From the NCBI GenBank assembly GCA_902729315.2, contig LR746276.1, positions 4,260,169-4,324,168 of the forward strand: DNA of 64,000 nt, written 5' to 3'. Shown here piece after piece: positions 47,020 through 60,933 of this stretch. A model generated the notes under the pieces. That model had not been told where the DNA came from and did no database searches. It saw only the letters and a list, made by a program, of their open reading frames with translations. The position numbers were made by a program, and so were the translations under genes. Numbering within the stretch: position 1 is the stretch's first letter; the number at the start of each line of letters is the position of its first letter. This DNA is from Spirodela intermedia (lineage: Eukaryota; Streptophyta; Magnoliopsida; Alismatales; Araceae).

Positions 47020-49700
47020 ATACTCAATATAGAGAAGAAGATTTAACAATGTCAAGTTGTTCTGTGAAATGAAAATCTGCTCATTTGATCTTGTTGTGCA
47101 CTTGTTATTCCCTTCCTATAAATATGTAGAGCCCTTAGACAGTCATAAAAAGTTTCAAACTTTTTTTGACAATGCTTGTTTCTTTATCTAGTGACATTCT
47201 CAAAGACTATAACATATGTATATGTGAGAGATATTAAGGTATAAAAAAATCTGAAAACATCAAACACTATATTTGAACTATGCTACATCTCTTAGTATAT
47301 GGAAACAAATTTTGAAGGATGTGAAAACTCATTCTTGATTATTTTTTATTTTATTTTGAGTTGTGGTGTGTGGACTAGTTGAAACAGTTGTAGCATATCA
47401 TCAACGTAATCACATTGATTATTGTATTTGAACTAATGGAGACATGTGTTGCATCATCACTATAGTCACATTGGTCATTGAGGCACATGTATGTGTATGC
47501 AATGAGGAAACTTAGGAGCGTAGCAATTCTAAGGGTCATAGGCTCACATAGTTTGGGAATGAGATTATTAAACCCCGTAAAATTAAGCATATTCTTGTGG
47601 TGGAATAATATAATTGAGTTGCATTCCTGAAAAGTGAATATACGCTGATAGAGTTTGGCCAAACCATTATACAATCTTTTGTGCAATGAACTTCTTCTAA
47701 ATTGTTTCATATTTTTATATTAACATAGAGAAATATGCAACATATTAAAATATAGTGAAACAAAAAAGAAATATGTTATACTTAACTAAAAAAAATGAAA
47801 AATCAATTCATCCACCCCCTAAATTTGTCTACCCAATTAGAGACCTACATTCTCCCCCCTCCCCCCCGTAAACCTCTATCCCTCAATTTCTCCATCTCTT
47901 TTTGCAAAGTGGATCAGAAGGTGATTTGGTGAGTTTGGGAAAATGTTGGAATAAATTTAATGACAAGAAATAAAAAATGTTGTATTGGAATAATGATTTT
48001 GATATATTATAAAAAATAATCATGAGAATCTTGAGTATTTTATAGCAATTGTTTTAGCTTTTTTCATGTAACCTTTAACCTAAATAAAAAATGTTTCCTC
48101 ATAAGTTTTTTGCAAATAGAGGCATATCATATAAAATTTATTTGATGAGAAAACGTGAAATGTATCTTCAGAATTTGATCAATTAGTCCCCAATCTTTAC
48201 CTTAAATGCTTCAAATAATTGAAAATGGTACTTAGGATATTGGAAGGTGGCTGAAAGGAGGTTTGAGGGTAATAAAATTTAGAAACAAAAGTATCAGAGA
48301 AAATTCTAAGCAGCTTTAGATATTTGAAACCAAAAATGGTATTCTCTAATTAACTAAGCTAAGCAACAAGAGCACCTCTTAAAGAAATAATATCTAAATA
48401 TATCTATACTATTTAGTTGTTTATTTAATACTCATATTTTTTTGTTTTAAACTCCTATAAATGAAATAAAGGGGTGATATTTTCAACTCCATCTTCCTAA
48501 AACATGGAATAAATTTTACAGAAATAAAATTTAATTTAAGATTATTTAGTACTTTCCTAATTGATTTATATAATTTCTATTAGATTAAATTCTTATTCTA
48601 ACATCTATGAAAAAAAAATATTATAGTAAATCTATAGAAAGGAAAAGTCATTCAAAGAGACCTCATATATATCTATTCAAATAAGCGTATTGGCCTATTA
48701 AGTGTCATGTTTGTTTTGTAAAGAGCCTTATTGATTTGATAAAGGCAGCATGAGGAACTAAAAGAGAGGTGAACATGACCTTTTTTATGATCAAACTAGT
48801 ATTTTCCTCAAATTATTCTCAATAGTCTTCACACACTAGGCTTATAGTGGTTTGGTCAAGCGAAATTACTTTCCTCATATTATTATCAATCCTTTATTTC
48901 CTTTGTTGGTTGAACTCCAATCTCCATATTCTACATTAAGGGCTGCCTAGTAGTTTTTAACATTAGTTACAAATCTCGCCATGTGTTGTCACATCAGTAC
49001 CAAAATTGAAGCTTCATAAATTGTCAAATAATATTATAGCCTTCATCACAAATAGAAATATTTGATTTTTTATGTGGTGCTTATTACATTGTGAATTTAT
49101 TTCAAATATATTTCCAATGTATACACATTTCTATACTTGTGTATAGAACTAAAAAACCCAAGTGCTACACACTTGCAGTACTAGCTCAAATCAACAATGT
49201 TTAAAAGATCGTTGAAATGAAACAATCTAAAAGTAAATAAATTGTTTAATTTTGCACGATTTGATAGAGAACTTTTTATAGAACTCTCCTTCCTTGCTTG
49301 GAAGGGGAAAGATAATTAATAGACTAAGATTTAAGGATCTTAGGGGATTAGATATGGAACAATTTGGAGCTTAACATGGAACAAGTTAGTTAATCTCTTG
49401 TGTTTCAATTCAATAAAGAGACCGAAAATTATAATCCTAGAGTTTACAATGGTTAATCAATCACCCATAATAAAAAACGTTTAAAGTAACCAATATGCTT
49501 GAATACACCAATAAGAGTTTTACAACGATCAGTTCCATCAACATCAACACGAAGAAAGAGGATTTTGTGGTGCGTTTTACTATGCTAAGTAGTCTAGGGA
49601 AATGGCGCACAAACCGGTGAATCAATGTGGAGCTTATCATAGTTAAGCTCGCTTAATTCATGAGCCAAGAACCCCTGCCTAAAGAGAGAGAAAGAGGCGG
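47020..49700 (+). other. Upstream flank of CDC20 copy 3, including inverted gamma
   Basis: This is the mirror image of 61633-64000 (gamma here at about 47902-49127). It also holds roughly 300 bp (47020-47320) beyond the point where the unit 5 flank was cut. The 47375-47710 frame recurs at 63655-63978 but is not a recognised protein. Confidence 0.6.
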
Positions 49701-49770
49701 GCCGTTATGAAGATGACCGTTGGCGGGAAGTACGCCTTGGCGCGCCTTTGAATCTTGGCCGTATATATAG
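49701..49770 (+). promoter_or_regulatory. CDC20 copy 3 promoter (MSA, E2F, TATA)
   Basis: On the plus strand there is an MSA-core complement CCGTT (49702-49706), TGACCGTTGGC (49714-49724), E2F-like TTGGCGGGAA (49720-49729), TTGGCGCGCC (49737-49746) and TATATATAG (49762-49770). The order and spacing are the same as for copies 1 and 4. Confidence 0.7.
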
Positions 49771-50398
49771 CCCATTCCGTCCAGTCATCTCTCTCATTCT
49801 CTCCCGCTCTTTCTCTGTCTACCGTTCCCTCGCTCTCGCTCGCTCGCTCTCTCTCCCTCTCTGGTGACTCCTTCTTGGTGCTGCGATCTCTTGCGGTTGA
49901 TTCCTGCCGGAGGTCGCTCTGGATTGGCCTGCGAATCTGCTCCGTCTGCGGCCGTCTTTCGTTTCGGTGACGGCCTTTGAGCGCGGGGAAGTCCCTTATC
50001 CCGTGCATCTTTGTTCTTTCTTCTCGCGTCTCGTTAGTCTGTAGATTTGCTTCTGCGACTGGTCTTCTTTCTTGGTTGGTTTTGTGCGGATTATTCCCGT
50101 CGACGGGAAAGTCTATTTCTTGTTTTTCTTGATTTTTCCACATCTCCTCTGTCAATAGATCTCCAGGTCTGCTGGCGTGTTCTTCCTGGTTTCTCGTTCT
50201 TCTACAGCTGACGTCTGCGGGTGGTTTTCTTTCCCGGCTATCCTGACGATCTCTTTGCGCAGAGATTTCTCTCTTCCTCTGTTTTCTTACTTGCCTCCCA
50301 CCTCTCGTTGGTCTGCCGGTCTGCCGCGTCTGCGGCTGGTTTTCCTCTTGCCTTGTGGTCCTTTTCTCTGCTGATTTCGCAGATCCTGGGACGCGGCG
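49771..50398 (+). promoter_or_regulatory. 5' leader of CDC20 copy 3
   Basis: This is a pyrimidine-rich leader of about 600 bases with CT and GCTC runs at 49790-49865 and a short inverted repeat gtcgacggg/cccgtcgac near 50097-50107. A leader intron is possible but was not resolved. Confidence 0.5.
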
Positions 50399-52158
50399 AT
50401 GATGCCTTCCTGGGGATTGAAGAGCTGCAGCGAAGAGGAATCATCTTCGATAAGCCGCAGCTCCATTCAGGAGGCCCGTCAGTCAAGACTCATCTCGAGG
50501 CAGCATGGCGTTTCCAAGCACAGCGTAAGCCCTCGACGGATTGACCCAGTTCTTTATTCTAAACCATTTAGGGTTTCGATTTAGATTTCTGGTGCCACCA
50601 GATTCATGATTTCTGCAGATTACGTTTCCTTCGTATTCCTAATTGCGTAGTTAGTCGTTCTCTGAACGTCATCATCTCGGCGATTCAGGGCGATCGATTT
50701 ATCCCCAACAGATCAGCAATGGACTTCGACATGGCCTTCTACCTGCTGACACAAACCAGGAAAGAGAAGGAGAAAGCCGCCGCCCTGGCCTCCCATCCGG
50801 GGCAGACCTACGGGAAACTCCTGGCCGAGAGGTTGCTCCCGAATAGAAATCGGATTCTGGCCTTCCAGGCGCGGCCCCCTGCTTCCTCCTCCACGGCCGA
50901 AGAGGTCTCCTTCGATCACCACCCCAAGTCCACGAAACAGACGAGAGAAATCTCCCGGTCGGCAGATCGGATGCTGTTAATCCCGGAAATGGCCGACGAC
51001 TACTACCTTAACGTGCTGGACTGGGGGAGCAGGAACATCCTGTCTATCGCCCTCGGCCGCACCGTCCACCTGTGGAACGGCACCGACGGTTCCACGTTGG
51101 AGATGATGATGGCGGAGGACGACCTCGGAGCCGCAGCGAGCGTCTCCTGGGCTCCAGATGGCCGGTACCTTGCACTGGGTCTGAACGGCTCCGACGTCCA
51201 GCTGTGGGATACCGACTCCCAGCGACTGGTAAGTGGCCAGACCTCCTTCCCTCCCTGCCTAGAGGATTTCAGGGTTTCCTTTTCTGACGAGAATCGTCCT
51301 CTGTGTTTATCCGCCGCTGCAGCTGAGGACTCTGAGAGGTGTACACCGTTCTCGAGTCGGATCGCTCTCATGGAGCAATCACATTCTGACGACGGGAGGG
51401 AAGGATGGCAAGGTGGTGAACAACGACGTGAGAATCAGGTCTCACGTCGTCCACTCATACAGAGGCCACAGAGGAGAAGTCTGCGGGTTAAGGTGGTCTG
51501 GTTCCGGCCGGCGTCTGGCCAGCGGCGGCGACGACAACCTAGTCCACATCTGGGACCTGCGCAGGGCATCGACGGCCACTGCTCCGCGGACCTCCCAAGG
51601 TCCCTGGATCCACAGGTTCGACAAGCATGCCTCCGCCGTGAAGGCCCTCGCATGGTGCCCCTTCCAGAGCAACCTGCTGGCCTCCGGCGGCGGCGGCAAC
51701 GACCGGTGTATCAAGCTCTGGAACACCGAGAACGGCACTTGCCTCGACTCGGTGGACACGGGGTCCCAGGTCTGCTCCCTGCTGTGGAGCAAGAAGGAGA
51801 AGGAGCTGCTAAGCTCCCATGGGTTCGGTCAGAACCAGCTGACTTTGTGGAAGTACCCCTCTTTTAGGAAGATTATCGACCTCACCGGCCACAGTTCCCG
51901 AGTCTTGTGCACGGCCGTGGTATGGACCAAAATCCCCCCAGATCCTGTCGGTTTATTCCCAGCTGTTGTCTATAATGCTGGTATGACGGCGAGATATCGG
52001 CTTCGCAGAGCCCGGACGGGTGCACGGTGGCGTCGGTGTCGGGTGACGAGACGCTGAGGTTCTGGAACGTCTTTGGATCGCCGGAGACGACGAAGAGGTC
52101 GCCTCCGAAGCCCCCTCCGGACCTAGAGCCATTCTCCAGCTTCAGCCGCATCAGGTAA
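50399..52158 (+). CDS. CDC20: CDC20 copy 3, APC/C activator (WD40)
   Basis: Exons are 50399-50524, 50689-51228, 51323-51919 and 52009-52158, with GT/AG introns of 164, 94 and 89 bp and stop TAA at 52156-52158. The protein of 470 residues has the C-box (44-50), RILAFQ (97-102), WD40 propeller, RVL (415-417) and IR tail. Copy-specific residues are Pro3, Val151, Lys450-Arg451 and Pro462. It has the full E2F/MSA/TATA promoter, an intact RVL and intact splice sites. With copy 4 it is the best candidate for a working gene in the window. Confidence 0.92.
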
Positions 52159-52693
52159 TGTACAGGGGACAACAAGGGTGGGCAGACGGGGCGGGGAAGA
52201 GCCCGGTTCTCCCCTTCTAGCCCGCCGCCCGCCCGAGTTTTCTTCTTCTTTCTCTTGTATGCACGATGATGGATTTCTCTGACATTTTTCTCGAATCGTT
52301 TTCCGCTTCTGCGGTCGTCGATCCGTCGGATATTTACTCCGAGTTTTCTTCGATCGGCCGAGTTTTCTTGAGTTGCTTTCCTTTCCTGGTCATAGATGCA
52401 GCTGCCGGTTTTCTTCTTCTTCCTCCTCGTCGGCGGAGGAACATGTCTGCATATTTTCTCTGTTTGGTTAAATGCGTATCGCCGGCGGTCTTCCGTTGTC
52501 ACCAGAAGTTGGGTGCCCCGAAGAATTCTAGGAAGTTGATGATCGGAGCAGGAATCTTCGTCGACCAAGGCCTGACGGCAGGAGCATGATGATGCACGGC
52601 GGCGTGGACACCGGCGATGACTATGTACAGGCTCCGACGCCGACAACGGTGACGACGTCCACCATGGACCGGAACCTTCCTGTCTTCAAGGTC

Positions 52694-52730
<37 letters not shown>

Positions 52731-52880
52731 CTCTTCGCCTGTTCATGCTTCTCTGCTCAGCCTCGGCGCCAACGGTGATCAGCAGTTCCGGCTGATTGCT
52801 TCGCTTCGCACAGTGGGAGAAAAGCAGGAGGAAAATATGTGGAACAATTGGACTGTAGAGCTCAGCCTGGAGCGATTTTC
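52159..52880 (+). other. GC-rich region 3' of CDC20 copy 3
   Basis: This is the same region as 3641-4391, inverted. An exon-like stretch follows 'ttgtcaccag' at about 52503, and the frame 52586-52795 runs into a CT microsatellite at 52699-52726. It is unassigned: a spliced 3' UTR or part of a neighbouring gene. Confidence 0.4.
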
Positions 52881-55800
52881 TTCAGATAATAAAAAAAGTA
52901 CTAATAAACATTTTCTTACGACTTTGGATGAGACGAGTGATTTGGCGTGCTTGGGAAATTTTGGAATAAATTTAATGATAAGAAATAAAAACATGGTAGT
53001 GGAATAATGATTTAGACCGGATTATATTGGGTTAAATTCTCCATTGAGAAATAACGATGAAAACCTAAAGTATTGATAAAAAAAATTATTCTTTTCATTT
53101 GACCTCTAAGTTAAAGAAAACGTTTCCTACCAAGTTCCTTAGAAAGAGAGTTATATACATTCTATATTTGGCGAGAAACCATGAAAAGCATCTCCTAGTT
53201 TTTCCTTATAAGCACCCAATCTTTACCTTAAATTCTTGAATTAAATGAAAATGGTCTTATAGATATTGAAATATGGTTCAACTGGGGCTTGAGGGTAATA
53301 AAATTCAAAACGAAGGTAACCAAGAAAATCTCGAATTGTTTTAGATATTACAGATTAAAAATGATATTTTCTCAGTTTATTTAAGCTAAAAATAAGGAGT
53401 TGATGCTATAGAGGAAACTACCATCATAAAACCATTTAGTTTGTTACTGAATATGCATAAACCTTTTTTAAAAAAAATCCTATAAATGAAAAATAAGGGG
53501 AATCAATTTTAAATAAATAAAACTTAACTAAAAAATTAGTTATATCTTCATAATTTATCTTGATAATTTTTTAAATGATTATTTTCGAAAAAGTTTATTT
53601 GAAATAAAATTGTTACACCAAATTCAGAGAAAGGAAAATTAACCCAAGGAGACATTATATCCATTAAAATAAGTTTACGAGTCTATTAAGAGTCATGATA
53701 CTTTTTTAAAGAGCCTTATTGATTCAATTAAGGTAGCATGAGAAACCAAAAGAGAGGTGGGCATGATTTTATATCCTGCATTTTTGACTTCCTGATAGTT
53801 ATTTTTTTACTATAGTTACAAATCTTGCCATGTGTTGTCATATTCTTTTCTAAACTTAAGCTTAATGAATTGTCCGACTAATATTGTAAACTTCATCACA
53901 AATTGAAATATTTTATTCTTTTGTGGTGCTCATTCCATTGTGAATCTATTTCAAATATGATTTCATGTGTCTATCTCTCATTCTTATATGTCTATTATGT
54001 GTCTAGAATTATATTTCGTCTTGTCACTAAGTTTCCATTTCTCTCCATCACTCTCTCTTCCCCGCCACACCTCAGTCCCTTAATTTCTCCATGTCCTATT
54101 GCAAAGTGGATGAGATGGGTTAACTAGCCTTTTTGGGAAAATGTTACAATAAATGGAATGATGAGAAATAACAAATATTGTTTTGGAACAATGATTTTGA
54201 CCGATTATATTGTGTTAAATTTTCCATTGAGAAATGACCACGAGAACCTTGAGTATGTTATAGTAATTTTTTTACGTTTTTCTTCTAACCTCTGAACTAA
54301 AAAAAAGGTTTCCTTCTAATTTCCTGCAAATAGAGGCGTATCAAATAAGAATGAATTGATGAGAAACCATGAAAAGCATCTTCGAATTTTTCATCTATTC
54401 ATATCTAATCTTCACTTTAAATGCTTGAATTAAATAGAAATGGCATTCTAGATACTGGAAGGTGTCGCAAAGGGGCTTGTGGGTAATAAATTTAAAATGA
54501 AATAGTTGAGAACATGTCGAGCAGTTTTAGATATTTTTGATGAAAACTGATTTTTTATCGATTTAACTAATCTTAGCAGCAAAAGTAGTTCTTAACAAAT
54601 AAAGACAATTTCATGAAAAATGTAATTTTTAATTTCATACTCTTAATTTTTTATTTTAAACTCCAATAAATTAAATGAGGGGTGACATTTTCAACTTTAC
54701 CTAAATAAAACATAAGGGGAATAATGTTTAAAGAAATAAATTTTAATTCAAAAAATTATTGTGTTATTAATGGTTATACGTATTTTTAACTGAATATATT
54801 GTTAAAATTTTAAAGAAAATGTTATATTAAATTTATAGAAAAGGAAAATTAACTCAAAGGGTCATTATTGTGGTCCTAATCATTTTGTTTATGGGATGAA
54901 AACGTCATATGTATAAGCCTACCTAATTTTTTTTTATGGGATGAAAAAGCCATATGGTTGATCATTAACCCACCTATCAAGTGGGTGGCCTGGGTTTGAT
55001 CCCTATGTCCTCCTTAGGTTTGACCCAACAGAACACAAAGGGAACATAGTGGAAATGCCGAGAAAACCTCAAAAAAGTTCGAAAACAACATGAATCAATA
55101 AAAAAATATGAAAATTAAGAGAAATCCAAAAAATGGATAACTTAGTAAAATTTGATCTAGAATTTGAAATGAATCTCTTTTACTTATTAATGAATGATTA
55201 TATATACCAAAAATACATATTTTGACAAGACTTGGAGTAAGAAATAGAAGTCAAAGATTGAAGATGGAAAATAAAAAAAATAATTCAATCCAAAAGAAAA
55301 TGAGAGACTTTTGAATTTGAATAAGAGAAAGGAGGCCCCTCACTTGAACTAAGGGATCTCACAAAGGGTTGGTTGGAGTGCAAGAGGCTAGAAGGTAGGA
55401 AACAAGCCTGGAGAGCAAGGGAAGGAGAAAGATATAGGGAAAAATCTGGCTACAAATCAATGGTCTTTTTTGTATTTTTAATTGTTATTATTACCTTATT
55501 TCATATTTGTTCTATTCTTTGGGTGACATACATTGATCACAGAGACTCTTACTTCGATTTTGTTCTTCTCATTTTCTTGGGTTACATACAAAGAAAGTAG
55601 AGAGCTTTAATAATTGTTCTTAGTCTTCGTCATTTCGAATTTAGTTAAAATTCTACTTTTAATTACTTATAGTTTCTTTTTTCGTCATTGGGTGACGGAC
55701 AAGGAAAGGAATTATTCAAAGTTATAAGGTTTAATCTAGATTTGATATTTTAATTAAAAAAAATCTTAGTTCTATAGGACTTTGCTGTGTGATGAAAAGT

Positions 55801-56551
55801 AGAGTGTAATTTTAGTTTTAAAAGTGTTTATGACCATGAATTTACTTATTTTAATTTATCCTTGATTGAAAACCAAGGATATTTCCTAAGCTTATTTACT
55901 TTCACTTTACTTTACGTCTTATTTTTAATTATTTCAAAACATTCTTCCCATATTAGAAGTTATTTTATTGATAACCACCTTTCTCATTTTTTCACATCAT
56001 AATCTATAATCTATTTTCCACTATTTTTGATTTAATCATCTCATCATTAAACCCTTTCTCTTATTATCTAGAGCTGACATGAGAGTTAAATATCTGAAAT
56101 TAATTGATAAAGAAGGCTAGTAACTAATGAAGATAAACTTTTATCATTTATCTCATCCTATTTTATTTATTATTTTCTTTTGAATTAATCTTTGTGTTAG
56201 AAAAATTAGAAATCCACAGTTGGTTATCTCGAGAGATGCAAACAAGTTCAAAGCCGGCATGGAAGATCATGAGGATAAGGAGGGTTGATGTAAGAGGGCC
56301 ACCTCTTGTAGAACCAGAGAGCCACAGCTGCACCATTAAAGAGACTTCTAAAACTAGCATCAGATAAGCATGCTTTAATCATCATTATGGGTGATAATTA
56401 AAGAAAAATATTTCTCATAAAATATCATTATATGCGTGATAACCCAGGATCTAACAAAGAGATCTCGAAGAGAAGAAGAAAATTAAATCGCATGCATGCC
56501 ATGCATGCTATGCTAGACCATGATGTGGCTGGTGAATCATAATCTCTTGTG
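52881..56551. other. Distal flank of unit 3: inverted beta, alpha and AT-rich tail
   Basis: Beta lies at about 52910-53960, alpha at about 54090-54865, then AT-rich sequence without genes. The whole is the reverse complement of 1-3670, with few differences. At 56551 it passes the point that corresponds to position 1. Confidence 0.65.
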
Positions 56552-57345
56552 GCATGCAAGCACACAATTGAAAGCCTGGGAGGATGCAAAAATCTCATCT
56601 ATGGTTGGGTGCAAAAACTAATTGGCACGTATTGAAGATGATTGATCCCATCTAAGGTAAGATCGCCGATAGAAATCTTGATGGTAGTGAGTGACATTGT
56701 CTTGGATCATTTCACAGCATACGATAAAGGGATTTTATTGATTCCATGAACATCAGCTATATTTCTCTCAACTAAAATTTTGAAAACCAGTAGAAACCCA
56801 GTTATTCTGTGATTCTGATCACTAGTGATTTTGTCCTTAAGAGATCATTGATTGAGTAGCAAAAAACTACAATAAATTTGAGAATAATAGATACAATAAA
56901 TTCGTGATATTATGATCTATCCACTTTACATTCTTTTTTATTGTATCAAGTCAATCATGACAACCCAATGTGTCAACCCAACTCAATTTGTATTAACCCA
57001 TTTGCTACAAAACTTGAAGAAAATATTAAAAAAATAAAAATTAAGAAAAACAATTTAAAACAAATTCACCTATCTTATTATAAACAACCCAGATTGAAAC
57101 CAATTAGGTTCCACATTAGTTCAACGCATTAAATAAGAATGAGAAATAGACACATAATTTTGAAGATGAACAAAAATAGATAAAATGGTAAAATGATAAT
57201 CTCAAAATGATAGTATTTTATTGACTGATGTTCTAGAATCATTCTAGATAAAGATATGTCATAAACTAATGAAATACTCAGTGATAAAGTGGATCATATA
57301 GACCTTTACATAATAGAGCTTTTTGTTATAAACATCTATCACAAG
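56552..57345. other. Spacer between units 3 and 4
   Basis: This AT-rich sequence is not seen elsewhere in the window. I see no gene, RNA or terminal repeat in it. The frame 56941-57132 is Lys/Asn-rich and treated as chance. The unit 4 homology begins near 57346-57371. Confidence 0.5.
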
Positions 57346-58599
57346 TATAGCCTTGTGTACACATTGGAAATATATTTGAAATAGATTCACAATGGAATGA
57401 GCACCACAAAAGAATAAAATATTTCAATTTGTGATGAAGTTTACAATATTAGTCGGACAATTCATTAAGCTTAAGTTTAGAAAAGAATATGACAACACAT
57501 GGCAAGATTTGTAACTATAGTAAAAAAATAACTATCAGGAAGCCAAAAATGCAGGATATAAAATCATGCCCACCTCTCTTTTGGTTTCTCATGCTACCTT
57601 AATTGAATCAATAAGGCTCTTTAAAAAAGTATCATGACTCTTAATAGACTCGTAAACTTATTTTAATGGATATAATGTCTCCTTGGGTTAATTTTCCTTT
57701 CTCTGAATTTGGTGTAACAATTTTATTTCAAATAAACTTTTTCGAAAATAATCATTTAAAAAATTATCAAGATAAATTATGAAGATATAACTAATTTTTT
57801 AGTTAAGTTTTATTTATTTAAAATTGATTCCCCTTATTTTTCATTTATAGGATTTTTTTTAAAAAAGGTTTATGCATATTCAGTAACAAACTAAATGGTT
57901 TTATGATGGTAGTTTCCTCTATAGCATCAACTCCTTATTTTTAGCTTAAATAAACTGAGAAAATATCATTTTTAATCTGTAATATCTAAAACAATTCGAG
58001 ATTTTCTTGGTTACCTTCGTTTTGAATTTTATTACCCTCAAGCCCCAGTTGAACCATATTTCAATATCTATAAGACCATTTTCATTTAATTCAAGAATTT
58101 AAGGTAAAGATTGGGTGCTTATAAGGAAAAACTAGGAGATGCTTTTCATGGTTTCTCGCCAAATATAGAATGTATATAACTCTCTTTCTAAGGAACTTGG
58201 TAGGAAACGTTTTCTTTAACTTAGAGGTCAAATGAAAAGAATAATTTTTTTTATCAATACTTTAGGTTTTCATCGTTATTTCTCAATGGAGAATTTAACC
58301 CAATATAATCCGGTCTAAATCATTATTCCACTACCATGTTTTTATTTCTTATCATTAAATTTATTCCAAAATTTCCCAAGCACGCCAAATCACTCGTCTC
58401 ATCCAAAGTCGTAAGAAAATGTTTATTAGTACTTTTTTTATTATCTGAAGAAAATCGCTCCAGGCTGAGCTCTACAGTCCAATTGTTCCACATATTTTCC
58501 TCCTGCTTTTCTCCCACTGTGCGAAGCGAAGCAATCAGCCGGAACTGCTGATCACCGTTGGCGCCGAGGCTGAGCAGAGAAGCATGAACAGGCGAAGAG

Positions 58600-58638
<39 letters not shown>

Positions 58639-59173
58639 GACCTTGAAGACAGGAAGGTTCCGGTCCATGGTGGACGTCGTCACCGTTGTCGGCGTCGGAG
58701 CCTGTACATAGTCATCGCCGGTGTCCACGCCGCCGTGCATCATCATGCTCCTGCCGTCAGGCCTTGGTCGACGAAGATTCCTGCTCCGATCATCAACTTC
58801 CTAGAATTCTTCGGGGCACCCAACTTCTGGTGACAACGGAAGACCGCCGGCGATACGCATTTAACCAAACAGAGAAAATATGCAGACATGTTCCTCCGCC
58901 GACGAGGAGGAAGAAGAAGAAAACCGGCAGCTGCATCTATGACCAGGAAAGGAAAGCAACTCAAGAAAACTCGGCCGATCGAAGAAAACTCGGAGTAAAT
59001 ATCCGACGGATCGACGACCGCAGAAGCGGAAAACGATTCGAGAAAAATGTCAGAGAAATCCATCATCGTGCATACAAGAGAAAGAAGAAGAAAACTCGGG
59101 CGGGCGGCGGGCTAGAAGGGGAGAACCGGGCTCTTCCCCGCCCCGTCTGCCCACCCTTGTTGTCCCCTGTACA
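57346..59173. other. Beta repeat and GC-rich 3' region of CDC20 copy 4
   Basis: This stretch is collinear with 2565-4391 at an offset of 54782 (beta at about 57372-58422), with a GA microsatellite near 58606-58635. Alpha and the rest of the distal flank are absent, so this unit was cut at the beta edge. Confidence 0.65.
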
Positions 59174-60933
59174 TTACCTGATGCGGCTGAAGCTGGAGAA
59201 TTGCTCTAGGTCCGGAGGGGGCTTCGGAGGCGACCTCCTCGTCGTCTCCGGCGATCCAAAGACGTTCCAGAACCTCAGCGTCTCGTCACCCGACACCGAC
59301 GCCACCGTGCACCCGTCCGGGCTCTGCGAAGCCGATATCTCGCCGTCATACCAGCATTATAGACAACAGCTGGGAATAAACCGACAGGATCTGGGGGGAT
59401 TTTGGTCCATACCACGGCCGTGCACAAGACTCGGGAACTGTGGCCGGTGAGGTCGATAATCTTCCTAAAAGAGGGGTACTTCCACAAAGTCAGCTGGTTC
59501 TGACCGAACCCATGGGAGCTTAGCAGCTCCTTCTCCTTCTTGCTCCACAGCAGGGAGCAGACCTGCGACCCCGTGTCCACCGAGTCGAGGCAAGTGCCGT
59601 TCTCGGTGTTCCAGAGCTTGATACACCGGTCGTTGCCGCCGCCGCCGGAGGCCAGCAGGTTGCTCTGGAAGGGGCACCATGCGAGGGCCTTCACGGCGGA
59701 GGCATGCTTGTCGAACCTGTGGATCCAGGGACCTTGGGAGGTCCGCGGAGCAGTGGCCGTCGATGCCCTGCGCAGGTCCCAGATGTGGACTAGGTTGTCG
59801 TCGCCGCCGCTGGCCAGACGCCGGCCGGAACCAGACCACCTTAACCCGCAGACTTCTCCTCTGTGGCCTCTGTATGAGTGGACGACGTGAGACCTGATTC
59901 TCACGTCGTTGTTCACCACCTTGCCATCCTTCCCTCCCGTCGTCAGAATGTGATTGCTCCATGAGAGCGATCCGACTCGAGAACGGTGTACACCTCTCAG
60001 AGTCCTCAGCTGCAGCGGCGGATAAACACAGAGGACGATTCTCGTCAGAAAAGGAAACCCTGAAATCCTCTAGGCAGGGAGGGAAGGAGGTCTGGCCACT
60101 TACCAGTCGCTGGGAGTCGGTATCCCACAGCTGGACGTCGGAGCCGTTCAGACCCAGTGCAAGGTACCGGCCATCTGGAGCCCAGGAGACGCTCGCTGCG
60201 GCTCCGAGGTCGTCCTCCGCCATCATCATCTCCAACGTGGAACCGTCGGTGCCGTTCCACAGGTGGACGGTGCGGCCGAGGGCGATAGACAGGATGTTCC
60301 TGCTCCCCCAGTCCAGCGCGTTAAGGTAGTAGTCGTCGGCCATTTCCGGGATTAACAGCATCCGATCTGCCGACCGGGAGATTTCTCTCGTCTGTTTCGT
60401 GGACTTGGGGTGGTGATCGAAGGAGACCTCTTCGGCCGTGGAGGAGGAAGCAGGGGGCCGCGCCTGGAAGGCCAGAATCCGATTTCTATTCGGGAGCAAC
60501 CTCTCGGCCAGGAGTTTCCCGTAGGTCTGCCCCGGATGGGAGGCCAGGGCGGCGGCTTTCTCCTTCTCTTTCCTGGTTTGTGTCAGCAGGTAGAAGGCCA
60601 TGTCGAAGTCCATTGCTGATCTGTTGGGGATAAATCGATCGCCCTGAATCGCCGAGATGATGACGTTCAGAGAACGACTAACTACGCAATTAGGAATACG
60701 AAGGAAACGTAATCTGCAGAAATCATGAATCTGGTGGCACCAGAAATCTAAATCGAAACCCTAAATGGTTTAGAATAAAGAACTGGGTCAATCCGTCGAG
60801 GGCTTACGCTGTGCTTGGAAACGCCATGCTGCCTCGAGATGAGTCTTGACTGACGGGCCTCCTGAATGGAGCTGCGGCTTATCGAAGATGATTCCTCTTC
60901 GCTGCAGCTCTTCAATCCCCAGGAAGGCATCAT
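59174..60933 (-). CDS. CDC20: CDC20 copy 4, APC/C activator (WD40)
   Basis: Minus-strand exons are 60808-60933, 60104-60643, 59413-60009 and 59174-59323, with introns of 164, 94 and 89 bp (GT/AG). The 470-residue product has C-box, RILAFQ, WD40 repeats, intact RVL (415-417) and IR tail. Copy-specific residues are Pro3, Ala151, Arg450-Arg451 and Gln462, so it shares its 3' end variants with copy 1 and its N-terminal variant with copy 3. It lies tail to tail with copy 3, the stop codons being 7.0 kb apart, and has the complete promoter. Confidence 0.92.

Noticed and set aside
56941-57132. 63-codon frame in the unit 3/4 spacer
   Set aside because: It is Lys/Asn/Ile-rich as expected by chance in AT-rich DNA, with no homologue recognised.
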